A DNA stretch of 64,000 nucleotides from Terana coerulea (GCA_024811115.1 JAKOGH010000757.1:146104-210103), one strand, 5' to 3'; counted from the stretch's first letter, positions 24,737 to 36,843 are shown. The notes: generated by a model from the sequence alone, not told the origin. Numbers and translations: made by a program.

Positions 24737-25231
24737 CTACGTGCACCTCGGCCAACAATCCTGCCTGACGCGATACCATCGCGGTTTGGCGTCGGCGGGG
24801 AGATTGAGGAACTTCTTCACATGCTCGATATCCTCCTCCGAAACCTCTGCATCCAGAGCCGCTCGCGTCCCGTTGTCCTTGAGAACGAAGAAGGATGCGA
24901 TATCATCCTTGGAAGACACGACCACAATATTCTTCCTGATGCGCGGCATGCTAGGGCGCGTCTCGTAGACGTGGAGAGGCATGCGGTCCGTGTAATAGTA
25001 CATAGAACGCAGAATCTTCTTTCTTTGGTCGGGAGGCAGCTCCTTCAGCGGCTGCCCTTGGAGGTAGTCTTCATAAAGGTAACGCGCGAAGTCGAATCGT
25101 TGGGCGTCCGTTATGATGAAGCCGTATGCCACAGTGGGTTTGGGACCTCCGATGACGGCCAATTTAGGATGTGGGCGATAGTTGTTTGCTGAAGGAGGGT
25201 AAGGCGGCGGCGAGTCGATACTGACGGACAT
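24737..25231 (-). CDS. Unrecognised 164-residue protein, tandem copy 2
   Basis: Paralogue of the gene at 23508-24017. The start at 25231 (MSVSIDSPPPYP) is preferred over the upstream ATG at 25282 because only the MSV start is shared. Core blocks correspond one to one: GFIITDAQRFDFARYLYEDY, MPLHVYETRPSMPRIRKN, VLKDNGTRAALDAEVSEEDI, and RWYRVRQDCWP. Most differences between the copies are conservative and the frame is intact in both, which suggests that both are under selection as proteins. No cofactor motif or targeting signal is apparent, and I have no functional proposal. Confidence 0.7.
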   Translation of the reverse strand: MSVSIDSPPPYPPSANNYRPHPKLAVIGGPKPTVAYGFIITDAQRFDFARYLYEDYLQGQPLKELPPDQRKKILRSMYYYTDRMPLHVYETRPSMPRIRKNIVVVSSKDDIASFFVLKDNGTRAALDAEVSEEDIEHVKKFLNLPADAKPRWYRVRQDCWPRCT

Positions 25232-25724
25232 GGTGGTAAGGAGTGAAGGTGAGAGCGGGCGGCAGTTCGGCCATTTCAACATTGGCGCTTAGAAGTCCTC
25301 AGCCAGAGGATGATGAGGAAAAACGGTGATATCGTCCTTGTATTTCTGTGCGGTATATCGCCTGAAAGGTTTGTTGTGAATGGTTATGTTTCTCTCAACC
25401 ATACAAGCGAAAGATGTTATACAGTTCAGGGAGGCAGCAGAACAAGTAGGCCTGCAATGTGCATTACCTTCAGCGCCTGCAGCGTCGAGCATGCCCTTGG
25501 CCAGGCGTGGCAATGACGCATGCGACGGGGCGGTCTCTGGCACTGCTATCCGTGGATTTAGCGAGGCTACTGCACGAATATGCACCGGACGTGTGACCCA
25601 ATGTATCATCTGGCATTATTCGAATAATCGAGTACTGAGAACTGCCACCTCGGTGCCTTGATCGGACATTGAGCAAAGAAATGAATCCATAAATACACGG
25701 TGAACATTGAACAATCACAGGTGC
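25232..25724. other. Spacer, nothing recognised
   Basis: Upstream region of tandem copy 2 and downstream region of the Pro/Ser-rich gene. No open frame of protein character was seen. Confidence 0.45.
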
Positions 25725-26965
25725 TCAATCTGTAACCGCAGCTAGATAACTCTGTCGCACGGTGAGCATGCAAGCACGTTCAGCAGAGACGACAAACTCA
25801 CCTCTCGTTCCGTCAGGAACTCAAGATACGTCAATGCTACCGCCACCCAGAAGCTTGTCTGCACGCCCATCTCTTTCTCTCTCCTCGTATCAATCTCAAT
25901 CACGCCATGCATCGACCGCGCAGTCCACACCGGCGTCCTGTCATGGTATGTCAGGAGCGGCGTCGGAGTGGCTACCGCGGGCGGTGGTACCTCCGTAGCG
26001 TGCAGAGGCGCAGCCGACGTCGGCGTCGGGCCTGCCGACGACGGGCTCGCGACGGGCGCAAGAGACGGAATTGGGGACAAGGTGAACGAGGACGAGTGCG
26101 ACGGTGCGGAGTTCTTCAGGGCGGCCGCCATGCGCGCGAAGAGCCCCATCTGCGGAGGATGCGGGACGTGCGCGTGCGCATGCGGCGTGAGCAGGAACGG
26201 CGTGACCTGCGCCTTCGCGGCCGTCTGCGCCAGCGACGTCGGACGGGCGTGGCCACTCGCATCGGGGAGGCTAGCGAGCTTGGCGTGCACGCTGCGCGGC
26301 GACGGAGGGACGACGCGGACGTTTGGATTGGACGGCGGGGTGGGCGGGTAGGAGTGCTGCGAGGCGTCGCGGGTCTCGCTCGTCAACGTCGTATCGGAGT
26401 CTAACGAGCCTTTGGAGCCCGATCCTGTCGGGTGTAGACGAGGACTTGGCGGGGTATTTGTTCGGCATGCGAAGGTCAATGCTGCGTCGGCGTGGTAAGC
26501 CGAGGACTGAGGTAGTGGTGCGAGTGAGATGAAGGTTCCCGGGGAAAGGATGGTGCGCGTATGCGGATATACCATCCGCGTTTCGGGCGGTGGATGGTCC
26601 ATTGGAGAGTTGACGTTGCATTTTCCTGCATCCTGTCAGCGTCTGCAACCGCAACAGTGGAGAGTTACTTACCACGATGTGTTCGACTATTTCATCGTCG
26701 GCCAGGAATCTTTCCTTCAACCCTGCTTCGTACATTACCTCGCGGACTGAGGATTACGCAAGGGGGCCCACCTTGTACCAGATTACGCGATTTCCATTCT
26801 CTTCAGATACATTCAGCCTCATGTCCGAAAGCACATCTGAGCTGCAGTATTATGACGGTCAGGTTACTGCAAGTAATAGTAAACGGCTAAGAAATGTGCT
26901 GACCTTGCGACGGTGAAGCGAGTGAGGACCACACTGGAGTTGTCATGAGTGCGCGGTAGTGACAT
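25725..26965 (-). CDS. Unrecognised Pro/Ser-rich protein with conserved C-terminus
   Basis: A spliced gene read from 26965 (MSLPRTHDNSSVVLTRF). Exon 1 ends at 26904, exon 2 is 26772-26841 (DMRLNVSEENGNRVIWYK), and a third small exon carries MYEAGLKERFLADDEIVEHI; an intron beginning GTAAGT at about 26672 follows. The main exon covers roughly 25800-26632: MVYPHTRTILSPGTFISLAP, then about 150 residues rich in Pro, Ser, Thr and Ala, a His/Pro run (TPHAHAHVPHPPQ), and a final ordered part (SFWVAVALTYLEFLTERE). The last intron (GTGAGT, ends GACAG at 25752) joins this to SYLAAVTD and TGA at 25725. I do not know the family. The ends are ordered and the middle is probably disordered. The third intron end (CGAG) is weak. 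Confidence 0.6.
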
Positions 26966-27678
26966 GTCGTTACTATTCGTGGCACGATAATCAAAGACGG
27001 TAGAGCCGTTTGTGCAGGAAGAGACGAAGGTGGTTGCCACGAGCAGGCTGTGAAGTACCGGCGGCTGCGGGCGCGTCGAGTCTGCTTAGTCATGGCCACG
27101 TTGTGACGCGTCGACGCGCCTCGGGGTCGACGCTGCGTTTCGCTGCAGCCCAGGTTACTTCAGTCACGTACTGCAGACGGCTCAGCGAAAACACGAATTC
27201 TAATTGGTGTGAGAAGTACAGTCATATAATAGTAGGGAAGGGCTAGGTATACTTTATTACCAGATGACGATGCTAAGAACAGATGCAGTGCTTGAGACAA
27301 CGGATGCATGAGTAGAAAAAATATGAACATCCTCCAGGACAAGACACAAAAATCTTCCAGAGGCCTCCTGCACACACACACGGAAAACTTCTTCGGTCTA
27401 ATCGACGAGGCGCGGAGAAACAGTGTTAAAGATCAGACAACGCGAGACGATGCACTGAGGCAGAAGAAAAGAGAACGCGGAAATGAGAGTTGGTAGATGG
27501 GAGAGACAGCAGGCAGCGACAGGAGACAAAGGGTAGGCTGCAATGCTTGAACCCAGAATTACGGCGACGTGTAGTGAAAGGGGAGCTAAAACTGGCAAGT
27601 TGCCGCACGGAGTCGGACGCAGAATAACCTACAGTAATGAGACAAGACAAGACAAGCACAGCTGCCCAGCACGTCGCA
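26966..27678. other. Spacer with 5' region of one gene and 3' region of the kinase
   Basis: The left part is the upstream region of the Pro/Ser-rich gene; the right part follows the kinase stop codon. Open frames here are continuations past splice sites or stops and are not supported as genes. Confidence 0.5.
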
Positions 27679-30600
27679 CTACGGGTGAAGGTTAGAACGC
27701 CTAGGAGAACAGTCAGCGGGAGCTCGTGGTGTGACGAAGCAGAAGAGACGTACTCTCGGAGCGTATCGTACAGGAACTTGTAGCTCCTCAGGTTTCCTTT
27801 CAACCGCCTGATATCGAGGGAGTACGTGTCCTCCAGACGGTCCATCCGCGTCAGTTCCACGGAGAAGCGGACCTCATCGCCCTGGTCTTGCTGGGTACTG
27901 CCATAGACCGGCTCGCCAGTGATCTGAGCGGGAGCGTCGGTTGTCGGAGCCACAGCCGCCAACGCGGCTTCCGAGGGCTCTTGGGAAAACGCCGACACCT
28001 GCGACGACTGCCTACGCATGAGGAGGCCGCGGAGCATGCCACCAGCCGAGGAGCCGACCGAAGACGAGTGCGATGGCGAGGGCAAGGGTAAGCCGCGCCT
28101 GTCGACCTGCGGATACAAAACAGAGTCAGACGAGAAAGCTCTGAAAGTATGGCGCGTGGAGCATACCCCGTTGGAGGCCGCAGACCCCGACATCGTGAAC
28201 GCGGCCAGCCCACTGCCAGCATCGCGCAACCCAGAGCTCCCGCCCATGATGGCCTTCTTCCGCTTGGGCCGGACGCAGCGGTACTTGTACTCGCCGTCGA
28301 CCTGGATCTCCACGCCCATGTCCTCGAGCGCCTTCTTCACGAGCTTCATGACGTCCGGCGGAGGTCCCGTTGTCACCGCACCCGGGTCCACAGCGCCGTG
28401 GTGCAGGCGAATGGTGCCTTTCGAAATCGCAGCAGAGCCCGAGCCCCCGACGCGGCCCAGCACGCCCGCGAAGCCGCGTTCCGTGAAGGGCGAGTCGGTG
28501 TTGGACGCAGAGCGTGGGTGCGGCGAGAATGGCGACGGGCGCGACTTCTCCGACGTGGGCGTCTGGCCGAGGCCGACGGTGCTGGTTGACGAGGCGGCGA
28601 CGCTGTTGACGGGAATGCCGGTCTTGGGCGCGTCGACGGGGTCTTCTCGCCGTCCTCGGCCACTTCCGAGGGCGCCTTGCCCTTGCTCTTCGACCGGAAC
28701 CACTGCATAACCTTGTTGGCCTTGAGCGTCGAGGCGGGCACGGCGCCAACGTCGACCCTGGGGAGAAGTTCGGTGTCGCAGGTGTCGTGAGATCCTTCTG
28801 CGGCACTGCGGGTGTGGCATCGGGGTGTGGCGTAACGGGTTCCAGCGGCTTGTCCTTCTCGGTAGGAGTCTTTTCTTGTGCAGACTCGGGGTGACGTTGC
28901 GGCCCTTGGTACGCTGCTTGAGCGATGCTCTGAAGGGTTCGACCATGACGGTAAGGGTGTTTCGACGGGTTTTCTTCGTGCTTGACGCGCTGTCCGGGCT
29001 GAGTAGGGCTGGATCGGTCGATGAGGTGTCCTTGACTGCTGGCGAAGGTGGGACCTGCAGAGTCGAAGGGCGTCGGTGCACATCTGTCTTCGGTGTAATA
29101 GTCTCCTTGGAGGGCGACTTCTGCGACGCAGCACGCGACATTGTACCGGTGCCATTCGTCTGCGGTTCGGCAGTGCCAGAGCCGAATATCTTCGATATAC
29201 CGATTTTGTCAATAGAGAGGCCCCGCTTGTGGCGGCGGGTAGACGAGCCAGATCCGTGGGATGAGGTCGTGCCATTCTGTGAGATCTTCTCTTCAGCAGT
29301 TGCGCGGGGAGTGATTGGCGGGCTAGTGACTTCGATGGACAGCACAGGCTCCGCCGGCTCTCCCTTGCTCTGTTCCTGGATTCGAGGCGCATTCTCCTTT
29401 CCGGTCGAGCTGACCGGCGTGACTGGTAACGGCTTAGCGACCACCGGGTCAACGACGGGCACAGGCTTCCGGCGGTCCGTCGATGCAGATCGGTGCGGTT
29501 TGCTGACAGACGTAGACCGTTGAGGGGAAGTGGCCACTGGGGTTTGCGTGTTGTCTTGCGCATCTGCAGACTCGCCGTACTCGACCTGAATAGTATGGCG
29601 GAAGCCATCTTTCCGCTTCTTCGCATCTGGGGACGTCTTGACAGGTTCGACGGTAGGCACAGCCTTGCGGTCGCCGACATTGCTGTCCGCACGAGCCCGG
29701 CCATCCCCTGCGCCATTCGGGCCATTGGCAATCGCAGGAGACGGGGCGAACGGATCGTCGTCGACCTGCATAGGCGAAGAGGACGGCACGACCACCGCCG
29801 AGTTGTAGCCCCGCCGAGCAGACGAAGGTGTCGTTGAGTACATCGAGGCGTCACCAGATGTTTCGTAAAGGTATTCTGGCTGAGCTCTTCGGGAGTTGGA
29901 AGCAGAGGGAGGGGCTGCGCTCTGGCTGCGTGTCATTTTGTTGGCATCGACGGCGGCGGCAGCCTGCTTCATCGACCTCTGGTACGCCAGGCGCTTCTGG
30001 TGATGTTGCTCCATCGCGGTGCGCTCGACGTCTTCGACGGACTTGTTGAAGATGGATGCGTAGGGTGCGAGCCAGCGGTGGGACATAATGGCGGACAGGG
30101 AAGCGCGATGAACGGGGTCGGGTACCAGCATGATGGAGAGCAGATCTCTGGCATCTTCGGAAATGTAGTCGGGGAATGAGAGGGGTGTGTTCACGATATA
30201 TTTGTACAGCAGGTTGATGTTGTCTCCGTCGGGGTTCGCAGGGTCATCATCGAAGGGCAGATACCCAGCCAGCATAGCGTAAAGAATAACACCGCACGAC
30301 CAGATGTCCACGGCCGAACCGACATAGAGGCCGTCGGAAATGACGAGCTCCGGTGCTGCGTAACACGGCGATCCACAGCTGGTCTGCATGAGATCGTCTG
30401 AACGGTGTTCGAAACGGTTCGCGAACCCAAAGTCGGTGATGATTACGTTGCGATGGCGGTCCAGGAGCAGGTTCTCCAGCTTCAGGTCCCGATGAACTAT
30501 CTTCTTTTGGTGAATGTACCACACGCCGGAGATGAGCTGGCAGAACAGCTTGCACGCGTCCTTCTCACGGAGATACCGATGTGCCAGGATGTGGTCAAAC

Positions 30601-31161
30601 AGCTCGCCGCCCGACGCGTATTCGAGAATGATGCCGATATACTTGTCCGTTTCGATGACATCGTATAACCGCACAATGTTGGGGTGTTTGAGCGTCTGCA
30701 CACAGGTTCAGTACATGGCCACTCGAGCAATAATCCAGCTACACACCCGAAGAACCTCGATTTCTCGCTCGACCTTGGTCATCCGCACCGCCGTATCGAT
30801 GTTTCCCCGCCGTATGAGCTTCACCGCAACCTCTTCCCCCACTGCATGTGCAGCCCCAGCTTGACCTTGCCGAACTCTCCCTCGCCGAGTGTCCTCAGCA
30901 GCAGATACGGGCCAAACTTGGGTATGGTACGCCGGGGTGTGCCGCCGCGTACTCCAACGCCGCAGGATGGGAGTAGACATCTCGGTATTGGGGTTGCTCT
31001 TCTTGCTGGTGACCGGTGACGACGGAATGCGATGCGCGTTTGCGCTGCGATGAAGATGGGGAGACGGCGGTGGTAGTTGGCTGGACAGACGACGGTCTTG
31101 GTGCACGAGAAGGGCCCGCGCTCGAGTCGGGAACCTGCAAGTTCGTGGTGAACGGATCCAT
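27679..31161 (-). CDS. CAMK/CAMKL Ser/Thr kinase with KA1 tail (KIN4/KIN1-like)
   Basis: The protein begins MDPFTTNLQVPDSS and has a disordered N-terminus, a kinase domain, a long linker and a C-terminal KA1 domain. Kinase landmarks: LGEGEFGKVKLG loop, VAVKLIRRG lysine, HRDLKLENLLL, DFGFAN, then SCGSPCYAAPELV, DIWSCGVILYAMLAGYLPFD. The KA1 part reads GPPPDVMKLVKKALEDMGVE and ends in SYKFLYDTLRERSNLHP after a last intron starting at about 27753 (GTACGT). Family members act at the cortex or spindle poles in polarity and mitotic exit control. Introns also lie at about 30690-30740 and 28109-28168 (60 bases, so it can be read through). The frame breaks five times by one base, at 30934-30937, 30837-30841, 28888-28891, 28760-28763 and 28638-28641, always at a C/G run; correcting them restores conserved sequence. 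The linker block LKANKVMQWFRSKSKGK is only seen this way. Confidence 0.85.
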
Positions 31162-32458
31162 GATGGTATCCGGAGGTGTTGGTTAGGGAATGAGAGTGTT
31201 GGTTTTCAACCTGTGGCTCTGTGAGCAAACTCGGTAACCAGGCTGTTGTTGAACCTAAACGGGTGGCCCGTGGCCTCCAACAAAAGACAATAAAAGGAGG
31301 AACCCACGTTGGTGGCCCTTGAGCGCACAGAGCTCCTCGCTAAGCGTGAATAGCCCGTCTACGTCAACAGTGACGAGCACAAGGTGGTGGACGGTGGCAA
31401 GGATGGTCTGAGCGATGTGATGGCGCATATCGCCAAATTGGGTAACCCACGTGGGATGACTCAGCGGGATGAATCCGCTAGTAGGCGTCTAGCCAACGTT
31501 TCGCACTTGAGTCTTGACGACGAATTTCACCTCTTCTTCTTCAAATGCGCCATTTTCTGACACCTGTGCTAGCAATTTGCATGACGAGCATGCTGCTTGT
31601 ACCGGTAGATCAAAGCAAGCAAAGTACAATCCCATGCCAACCTCGCAGTCATGCCCTCGCATGAAACTCGGATGCCGGATGCGGCACCTAGCTAGACTGC
31701 ACATGCCCTTAACATGCTTTACGCTCAAGCTTCTTACGACTTCCTGGGGTATGAAGAGAGGTGGCTGCCCGTACCAAAATTCAATCCTGAATCACAAGCA
31801 TCTCTCCCCGGTGCATTCAAGTTTGCCGGTGGAGAAGTATTCGTACCTACTACCGAATAGTCTAGCGCGGATCCCGTACAATTTTCGCTGGATCCTTTCC
31901 GTGCTGCATGAGTGGTGATACAAACGCCACCATTCATAAATCTTTCCATCTCGCAGAAGTCGAGATGGATCAACTCGACGCTGTTGATGCATTGTAGGTC
32001 GCCTTCCGTGGTCGTTCGCGGGCTCATGAGACACAGTGCGAAGCATATTTAGGAGGGGAGTTGCTTCGCGTGCCCACGGTAGACTTGTCTCTTAGACTAC
32101 TGTGATTCATTACGCTACCTGCTACGCGACTCACTGTCATTACGGTCTTGGGCTTGAGCGCATGGTGTACACCGTCGCAGCGATATCGGGACGAGGTAAA
32201 GTACCTTTTGCGACATTTCTGCAGTCACTCAGCACCACAAACTTCACGCATAGCAGGCATAAATTTTCCACGACCACATTTATCGTCCTGGATCGACCAA
32301 TGAGCACGTCGACGAATGCCGTGGTTGCCGGCGGCTTTGTGGCGTCCACGTGGCGGCCAAGCCCCCTGGAGACACTGGTTCTGGGCCTTATCGTATAGCA
32401 TTTGCATTTGACCTACAAAGACAGGAAGGGGTATGGTTCAAAGTCGCGTCAACCTGCG
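31162..32458. other. Spacer, no secure gene
   Basis: Between the kinase start and the dehydrogenase stop. A minus-strand frame at 31734-32027 and smaller frames around 32140-32400 do not resemble any family I know and show no splice partners. The left end must hold the kinase promoter. Confidence 0.4.
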
Positions 32459-33891
32459 CTAATTATCCTTCGTCTGTTCTGCAAGGTAGGTCCACACCCG
32501 CTCGCCGACCTTGGGATCGTACACCTCGTCTTTGCACCTCCCAAGACGCGCGTACGGAACGAAGAACTGTCAGCATCGGCAAGACGCTTAGTATGACTTT
32601 CAGGTTTATTGAATTTAGAGAAGCCGTACCTCGCCGTTGTATTGAACGGGCTCAGGCATCGTGCCGGCCCACAGCTGTGTGAGAGCGCCGTACCAAGTGG
32701 GATGCAATATGAGGTTCTAATTCACCGTTGCGGTAACGGATATCATTAACTGGATGTCGCAGAAGAAATTAGACACGTACGAGGAAAAAAGTTTCCAGGG
32801 AAGTAGCGTAGCGTTGTAACTCAGTTTTGATAGAACCTGCATTACGCCCCGGATATCAGGAAAGGCGGCACAGCCCCGGAAGTGCACTGACCTGGGTCGC
32901 AAGAGAAACAAAGTATATCATTTTCAGCATAGCGCCTCGCACTCTCGCGCATGACAACCGCGTTTAGCTGAAGCATAGTCAGCGCGCCGTTCCTTTCATT
33001 CGAATTGCACGCAAAGCGTATAAACCCACAAGCTTGCTCTGGTTGTACAGCATCTTTGTGCCAATTTTCTTCCGCGCCGGGCTTTCTCGGAAGGAGTCCC
33101 AGTGGATGCCGTCGGATAGGTGCGCACCGCCACTGGACGTTGTCACGACACGAGAATGACCGTCAGGAGACGTTGTGGCGCCGACGGTCAGGGCTGGTAG
33201 AAGGAGCTCGGTGAAGTAGAAATGTCCTGAACAGAAATTATAAGAATGAGGGGCATGTTGGCGAGAGGATCGCTGATGAACTCACCAAGGACGTTTGTCC
33301 CAAATTGCATGTCATACCCATCGACCGTCAGGTACTCTACAGGACACCACATAACACCCCTGTACACGGACCAGCAAGAGTTAGAAGCGGCTAGAAATAA
33401 ATCAAGGCTCACTGACGCATTGTTGAATAAAATATGTAGCTCTTGTTCCTTGCTCAGGAAGTCTTTCGCGGCGTTGCGGACAGACTCGAGACTCGAGAGG
33501 TCGAGGTCGAGGAACAGCGCTTCCTTCCCTGTCGCTGCTTTCAAGTCAGCGATGGCAGCCTCAGCTTTCGACTTGTTCCTAGTAGCGATGTAGACCTTGG
33601 CATTGTGCTCGAGAAGGGCCTGCAGACATTTCCAATTCAGTATATGCTCAGGGTGTAAAATTCCGACCTACCGTACCTTCGCTGTTTCTTTGCCAATACC
33701 CGCAGCCCCACCTGCAGATTAAGCTTCGGTCAGTTGTAAGCTTCAACATTAAATTTGGCCCACATACCTGTGACGATGGTAACTCGACCAGTGAGATCTG
33801 GCATTTGATTTGCCAAAAACGTGGTCTTGGGAGGATATAGTGACCGGAAGATCTTCCATAGTGTTGGTGTAGAAGAAAAATGGCCTCCCAT
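32459..33891 (-). CDS. Short-chain dehydrogenase/reductase
   Basis: NAD(P)-dependent oxidoreductase of the classical SDR fold, close to the retinol-dehydrogenase-like fungal group; the substrate cannot be told from sequence. The start at 33891 gives MGGHFSSTPTLWKIFRSLYP, an N-terminus usual for these proteins; an in-frame ATG at 33804 starts directly at the Rossmann fold. Motifs in order: VTIVTGGAAGIGKET (cofactor loop), then NKSKAEAAIADLKA, DLDLSSLESVR, FNNAG after an intron, the catalytic serine region VVTTSSGGAHLS, and YNQSK with the catalytic Tyr and Lys. Further exons supply NAVVMRESARRYAENDIL, DPGGSIKTELQRY, HPTWYGALTQLWAGTMPE, and a C-terminus VPYARLGRCKDEVYDPKVG to the stop at 32459. 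All introns are GT-AG and about 50-75 bases. Confidence 0.85.
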
Positions 33892-34611
33892 AGCGTCAGA
33901 GGTCTGAAACTTGAACGCGGTTGGAAGAGTGGCTGCAGCTGCGGTCGGCCTTTTATAGAGTTAAGAGCCTCACACAATTGCCGGTGAGTGCGGGGATTCA
34001 CGCTGATACCCTGAGACCTAGTGAAACCTCAGGCGACACAGCTTTTCGGCGGGCGACGTGGGCTTAACAAAACCGAAGAATGGCTTGCTGTTGATAGTAG
34101 CGCACAATAACAAGGGCGGAGGGAGCAAGCTTATATAACAGAATTTTTCTACCGGTGGTTTTTCAATGTAGAGTTCGTGCTATTGCGCTTTCAAGCCTAC
34201 TGGAGATTTGGCACTAGCTGAAGGTCAGAGCCAAGGAGGCAAGCTTACAGCGCTTATGATTTCTGAGCGCATCGTCGCCTCGGTCTCCTCGGAGACGGTT
34301 CTGCCGAGCCCTTCGTCAACCAGCAGCGTCGTCTGTCACCACGACCACGACCATGACCACGATGTCGCACAGTATCATCCCGACATACCATGCGGCCGCC
34401 GTCTTGCATGAGAAAATGAACTACGCCATCCCCAGGGACCGTGTGCTTCAGCGACGGAGCCATCATATTGGAGGCTCCACGCTATAACTTCCGCCTGTCC
34501 CACCTCCCAACTTCAACCGTTGACTTGAAGAGAACCCTCACGACCTCCGAATGTATGTACTCGTTCAGCAAGTACTGTTTGTAGACTCATATAACTCGAA
34601 CATAGACAACG
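33892..34611. other. Spacer with small GACCAC-type repeat
   Basis: Divergent upstream region of the dehydrogenase and the GPI-type protein gene. Bases 34338-34363 contain a short imperfect hexamer repeat of the CCACGA type. No gene seen. Confidence 0.45.
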
Positions 34612-35261
34612 ATGCAGCTCAAGTTGTTCAAGCTAGTGTTCGCAACACTGATAGGCTTCTCCGGCGCACAAGTCAGCCAGTCAGGCCCGCCAATCACCAT
34701 TGAACCTATCAGCTCTCCTGCGGTTGGGTGCGTCTCTCAGAGCTCGAATGAGGCTGCGAATTGCTAACAGAAGTACTGGCCTCGAATAGAACTTCCACTA
34801 GTGTCACCTCCCTACCAATCCCCACATTCCACTCGCTGTCCTCTACGGGTTCGTCTCTCCTACACCCCACAGGCATCCTGCCGTCAGGCGTCTCGGGCCT
34901 TACCTCTCTGCCGATTCCGACAGTTCACTCACTCTCCTCGTCAGGTTCGAGCACGGTCGTCCCGACGGGCATTCTCCCATCCGGTGTCACACCAGCGCCG
35001 GTTTCATCCACCAGTTCTTCAGCATTCAGCTCAGGCGCCGGTTCCTCCTCAGTGCCGTCGTCCGGAAGTGGCTCCAGCACGTTCTCAGTGTCGATCAACA
35101 CTAGTGGGATTCTGCCGAGCACGGTGCCCTCCACTTCACCCTCAGCCACTCCGTCTGGTAGTGGTGGTGCGAATGCCGCTGCGGGAGTACATGGAGGCGT
35201 CGGTTTGAGTGCTGTAGGTGCTGGGCTAGTTGCGCTGGTCTTGGGTCATGCGATGATGTGA
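34612..35261 (+). CDS. Ser/Thr-rich cell-surface protein, probably GPI-anchored
   Basis: Exon 1 (34612-34727) encodes a cleavable-looking signal peptide, MQLKLFKLVFATLIGFSGA, then QVSQSGPPITIEP. The main exon runs from about 34771 to 35261 and is about 40% Ser/Thr/Pro. It holds a direct repeat of about 33 residues, each copy having SLPIPT, HSLSS, GSS and PTGILPSGV, then Ser-rich spacer and a glycine/alanine stretch before a hydrophobic C-terminus (LSAVGAGLVALVLGHAMM), as expected for GPI attachment. The intron 34728-34770 (GTGCGT to AACAG) leaves the two exons one base out of phase, so either the splice or one base is misread. The likely place of action is the cell wall or membrane surface. 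No enzymatic domain is visible. Confidence 0.6.
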
Positions 35262-36843
35262 AGCGCGCTGTGGAAGGACCTTGGACGGATAAGCTCTACT
35301 CAAGGTGAGTTGTTGAAGCTGTTACCCGCAGAAGCTTGACGTATTGATCACATTCCTCTAGCGATGTGCGTACAATGTAACGACGGACGTTTCTATCTAT
35401 GAACAGTGAAGGACATTTGAACGATGAATTAGCCCTATAACCGAATTAAGTTCTGCAACAGCGTCCGCTCGCTGTGACCTCCTTTATGTGAAATCATCTG
35501 GTGCATCATTCCTCTGGAAGTTAACGTACGTCGAGCCTTAGCTGGTGCACCTCTATGTGTCCTTCGATGCATTTGCGGTGGGCTTGTACCAAATTTGTTG
35601 TTATTTATTGACATCATGCGTTCTGAGCATGCAAGAAATTGGACTCGTGTCGCTCGCTATGTGGTCTGAACGCAACTCTACCGGTTCCGAGCGTATCTGC
35701 ATTCTCGCTCGCCACTCGATGGTCCTGTACTGAGACGCCCTGATGATTTCCTGCGTCCAACAGTTCAGGCATACTCTCAACGATGGGTGCATTTCTCACT
35801 CGTTCCAAGATTCATCCAGTGACTAATATAATATCCCTCTCAGCGCGAACCGTGGCGTCTAGGGGGCCACAATAATACCGTTATATACCAACACTTTTTA
35901 TGAAACCTCGGGAGCAATCGACGCGAGTCGCGATGCGACAGATGTACGCTTCGATCACCACCGCTTCTTGAACCCTTGAAGTGAAGCACGATGACCTATG
36001 GTGTGAACGTCCGTAAGTCAACCGCATCTCCGGCATGCACGGCATTGAGTCCTTGAGACTGCAGCAGCGCGTCATCCCGTCGCTTCGGTTTCGCGAGGGA
36101 ACCGCCGGAGGCTTGGCCCTAGAATTTCAAGAAGTACGCACAGCCACAACATGTACAGTATAGCCGGCAAGGGTACTGACCGCTATGGTCGAACATGCTC
36201 AGCTGCAAAGATCTGTGCTGTGGCTGTTGGCTGGAAGTGGAATGCCGTACGTCGAACTTGAACTTCCTGCGTCAATGGAGCGCTCAAAGCTGAAAGGCGG
36301 ACAACCTCGAGTATACTTCGTATTTGCGGCATTACTGTAGGTGTGGGACCCGTGAGGAGCAGCACATCACTGTGATGAACGATGTACTGAAGTCACTCCA
36401 CACGATCTGCAGTATCAGCCTTTCGAAGGTGAGTAAGGCTGAAACGTTTATGTTCAAAGTTACTGATAGAAGATTGCTGTGAACCATTTGCTCGGTTAGG
36501 GAAGTATGCTGAGTGTGCTCTGCTTGAAGGGGAATACGGTACCAGTGCCGTCGAGGCACCACCTATCTCACGTCCGTCGTGCTCCACCATAATTCGCACA
36601 GATGAGAATTACCTGTCACCGACAGTGATTGAGCGCGTTATGCTATGCTAGGAATCGCAACGTAGTTCCTACTCAACAGATGCAGATCATCCAAGCGCAC
36701 AGACCGCGGCAAACCGACGTTTAGTTTGCGAGCGGCATTGATTCGGGCTAACAATGCATATAAAAGATGTCTTCTCGAGCAGTAGGTCCACACGCCAAGC
36801 ACCCACACTTCCACTGAATAGTTGATTCCCTAAGCATTCAAGC
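35262..36843. other. Long spacer, nothing recognised
   Basis: No open frame of protein character and no repeat noticed. TATA-like TATAAAAG lies at 36760-36767, about 80 bases before the next start codon, and probably belongs to that gene's promoter. Confidence 0.5.

Noticed and set aside
25907..26404. Plus-strand Arg-rich open frames opposite the Pro/Ser-rich gene
   Set aside because: Composition (runs of Arg and Gly) mirrors the minus-strand coding sequence; no independent evidence.
27426..30701. A single 1091-residue kinase open frame
   Set aside because: It lacks the ATP-binding half of the kinase domain, reads through a KA1-terminal intron at its end, and contains an Arg/His-rich stretch (about 28640-28890) where two other frames carry the conserved linker. 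The gene is longer and spliced.
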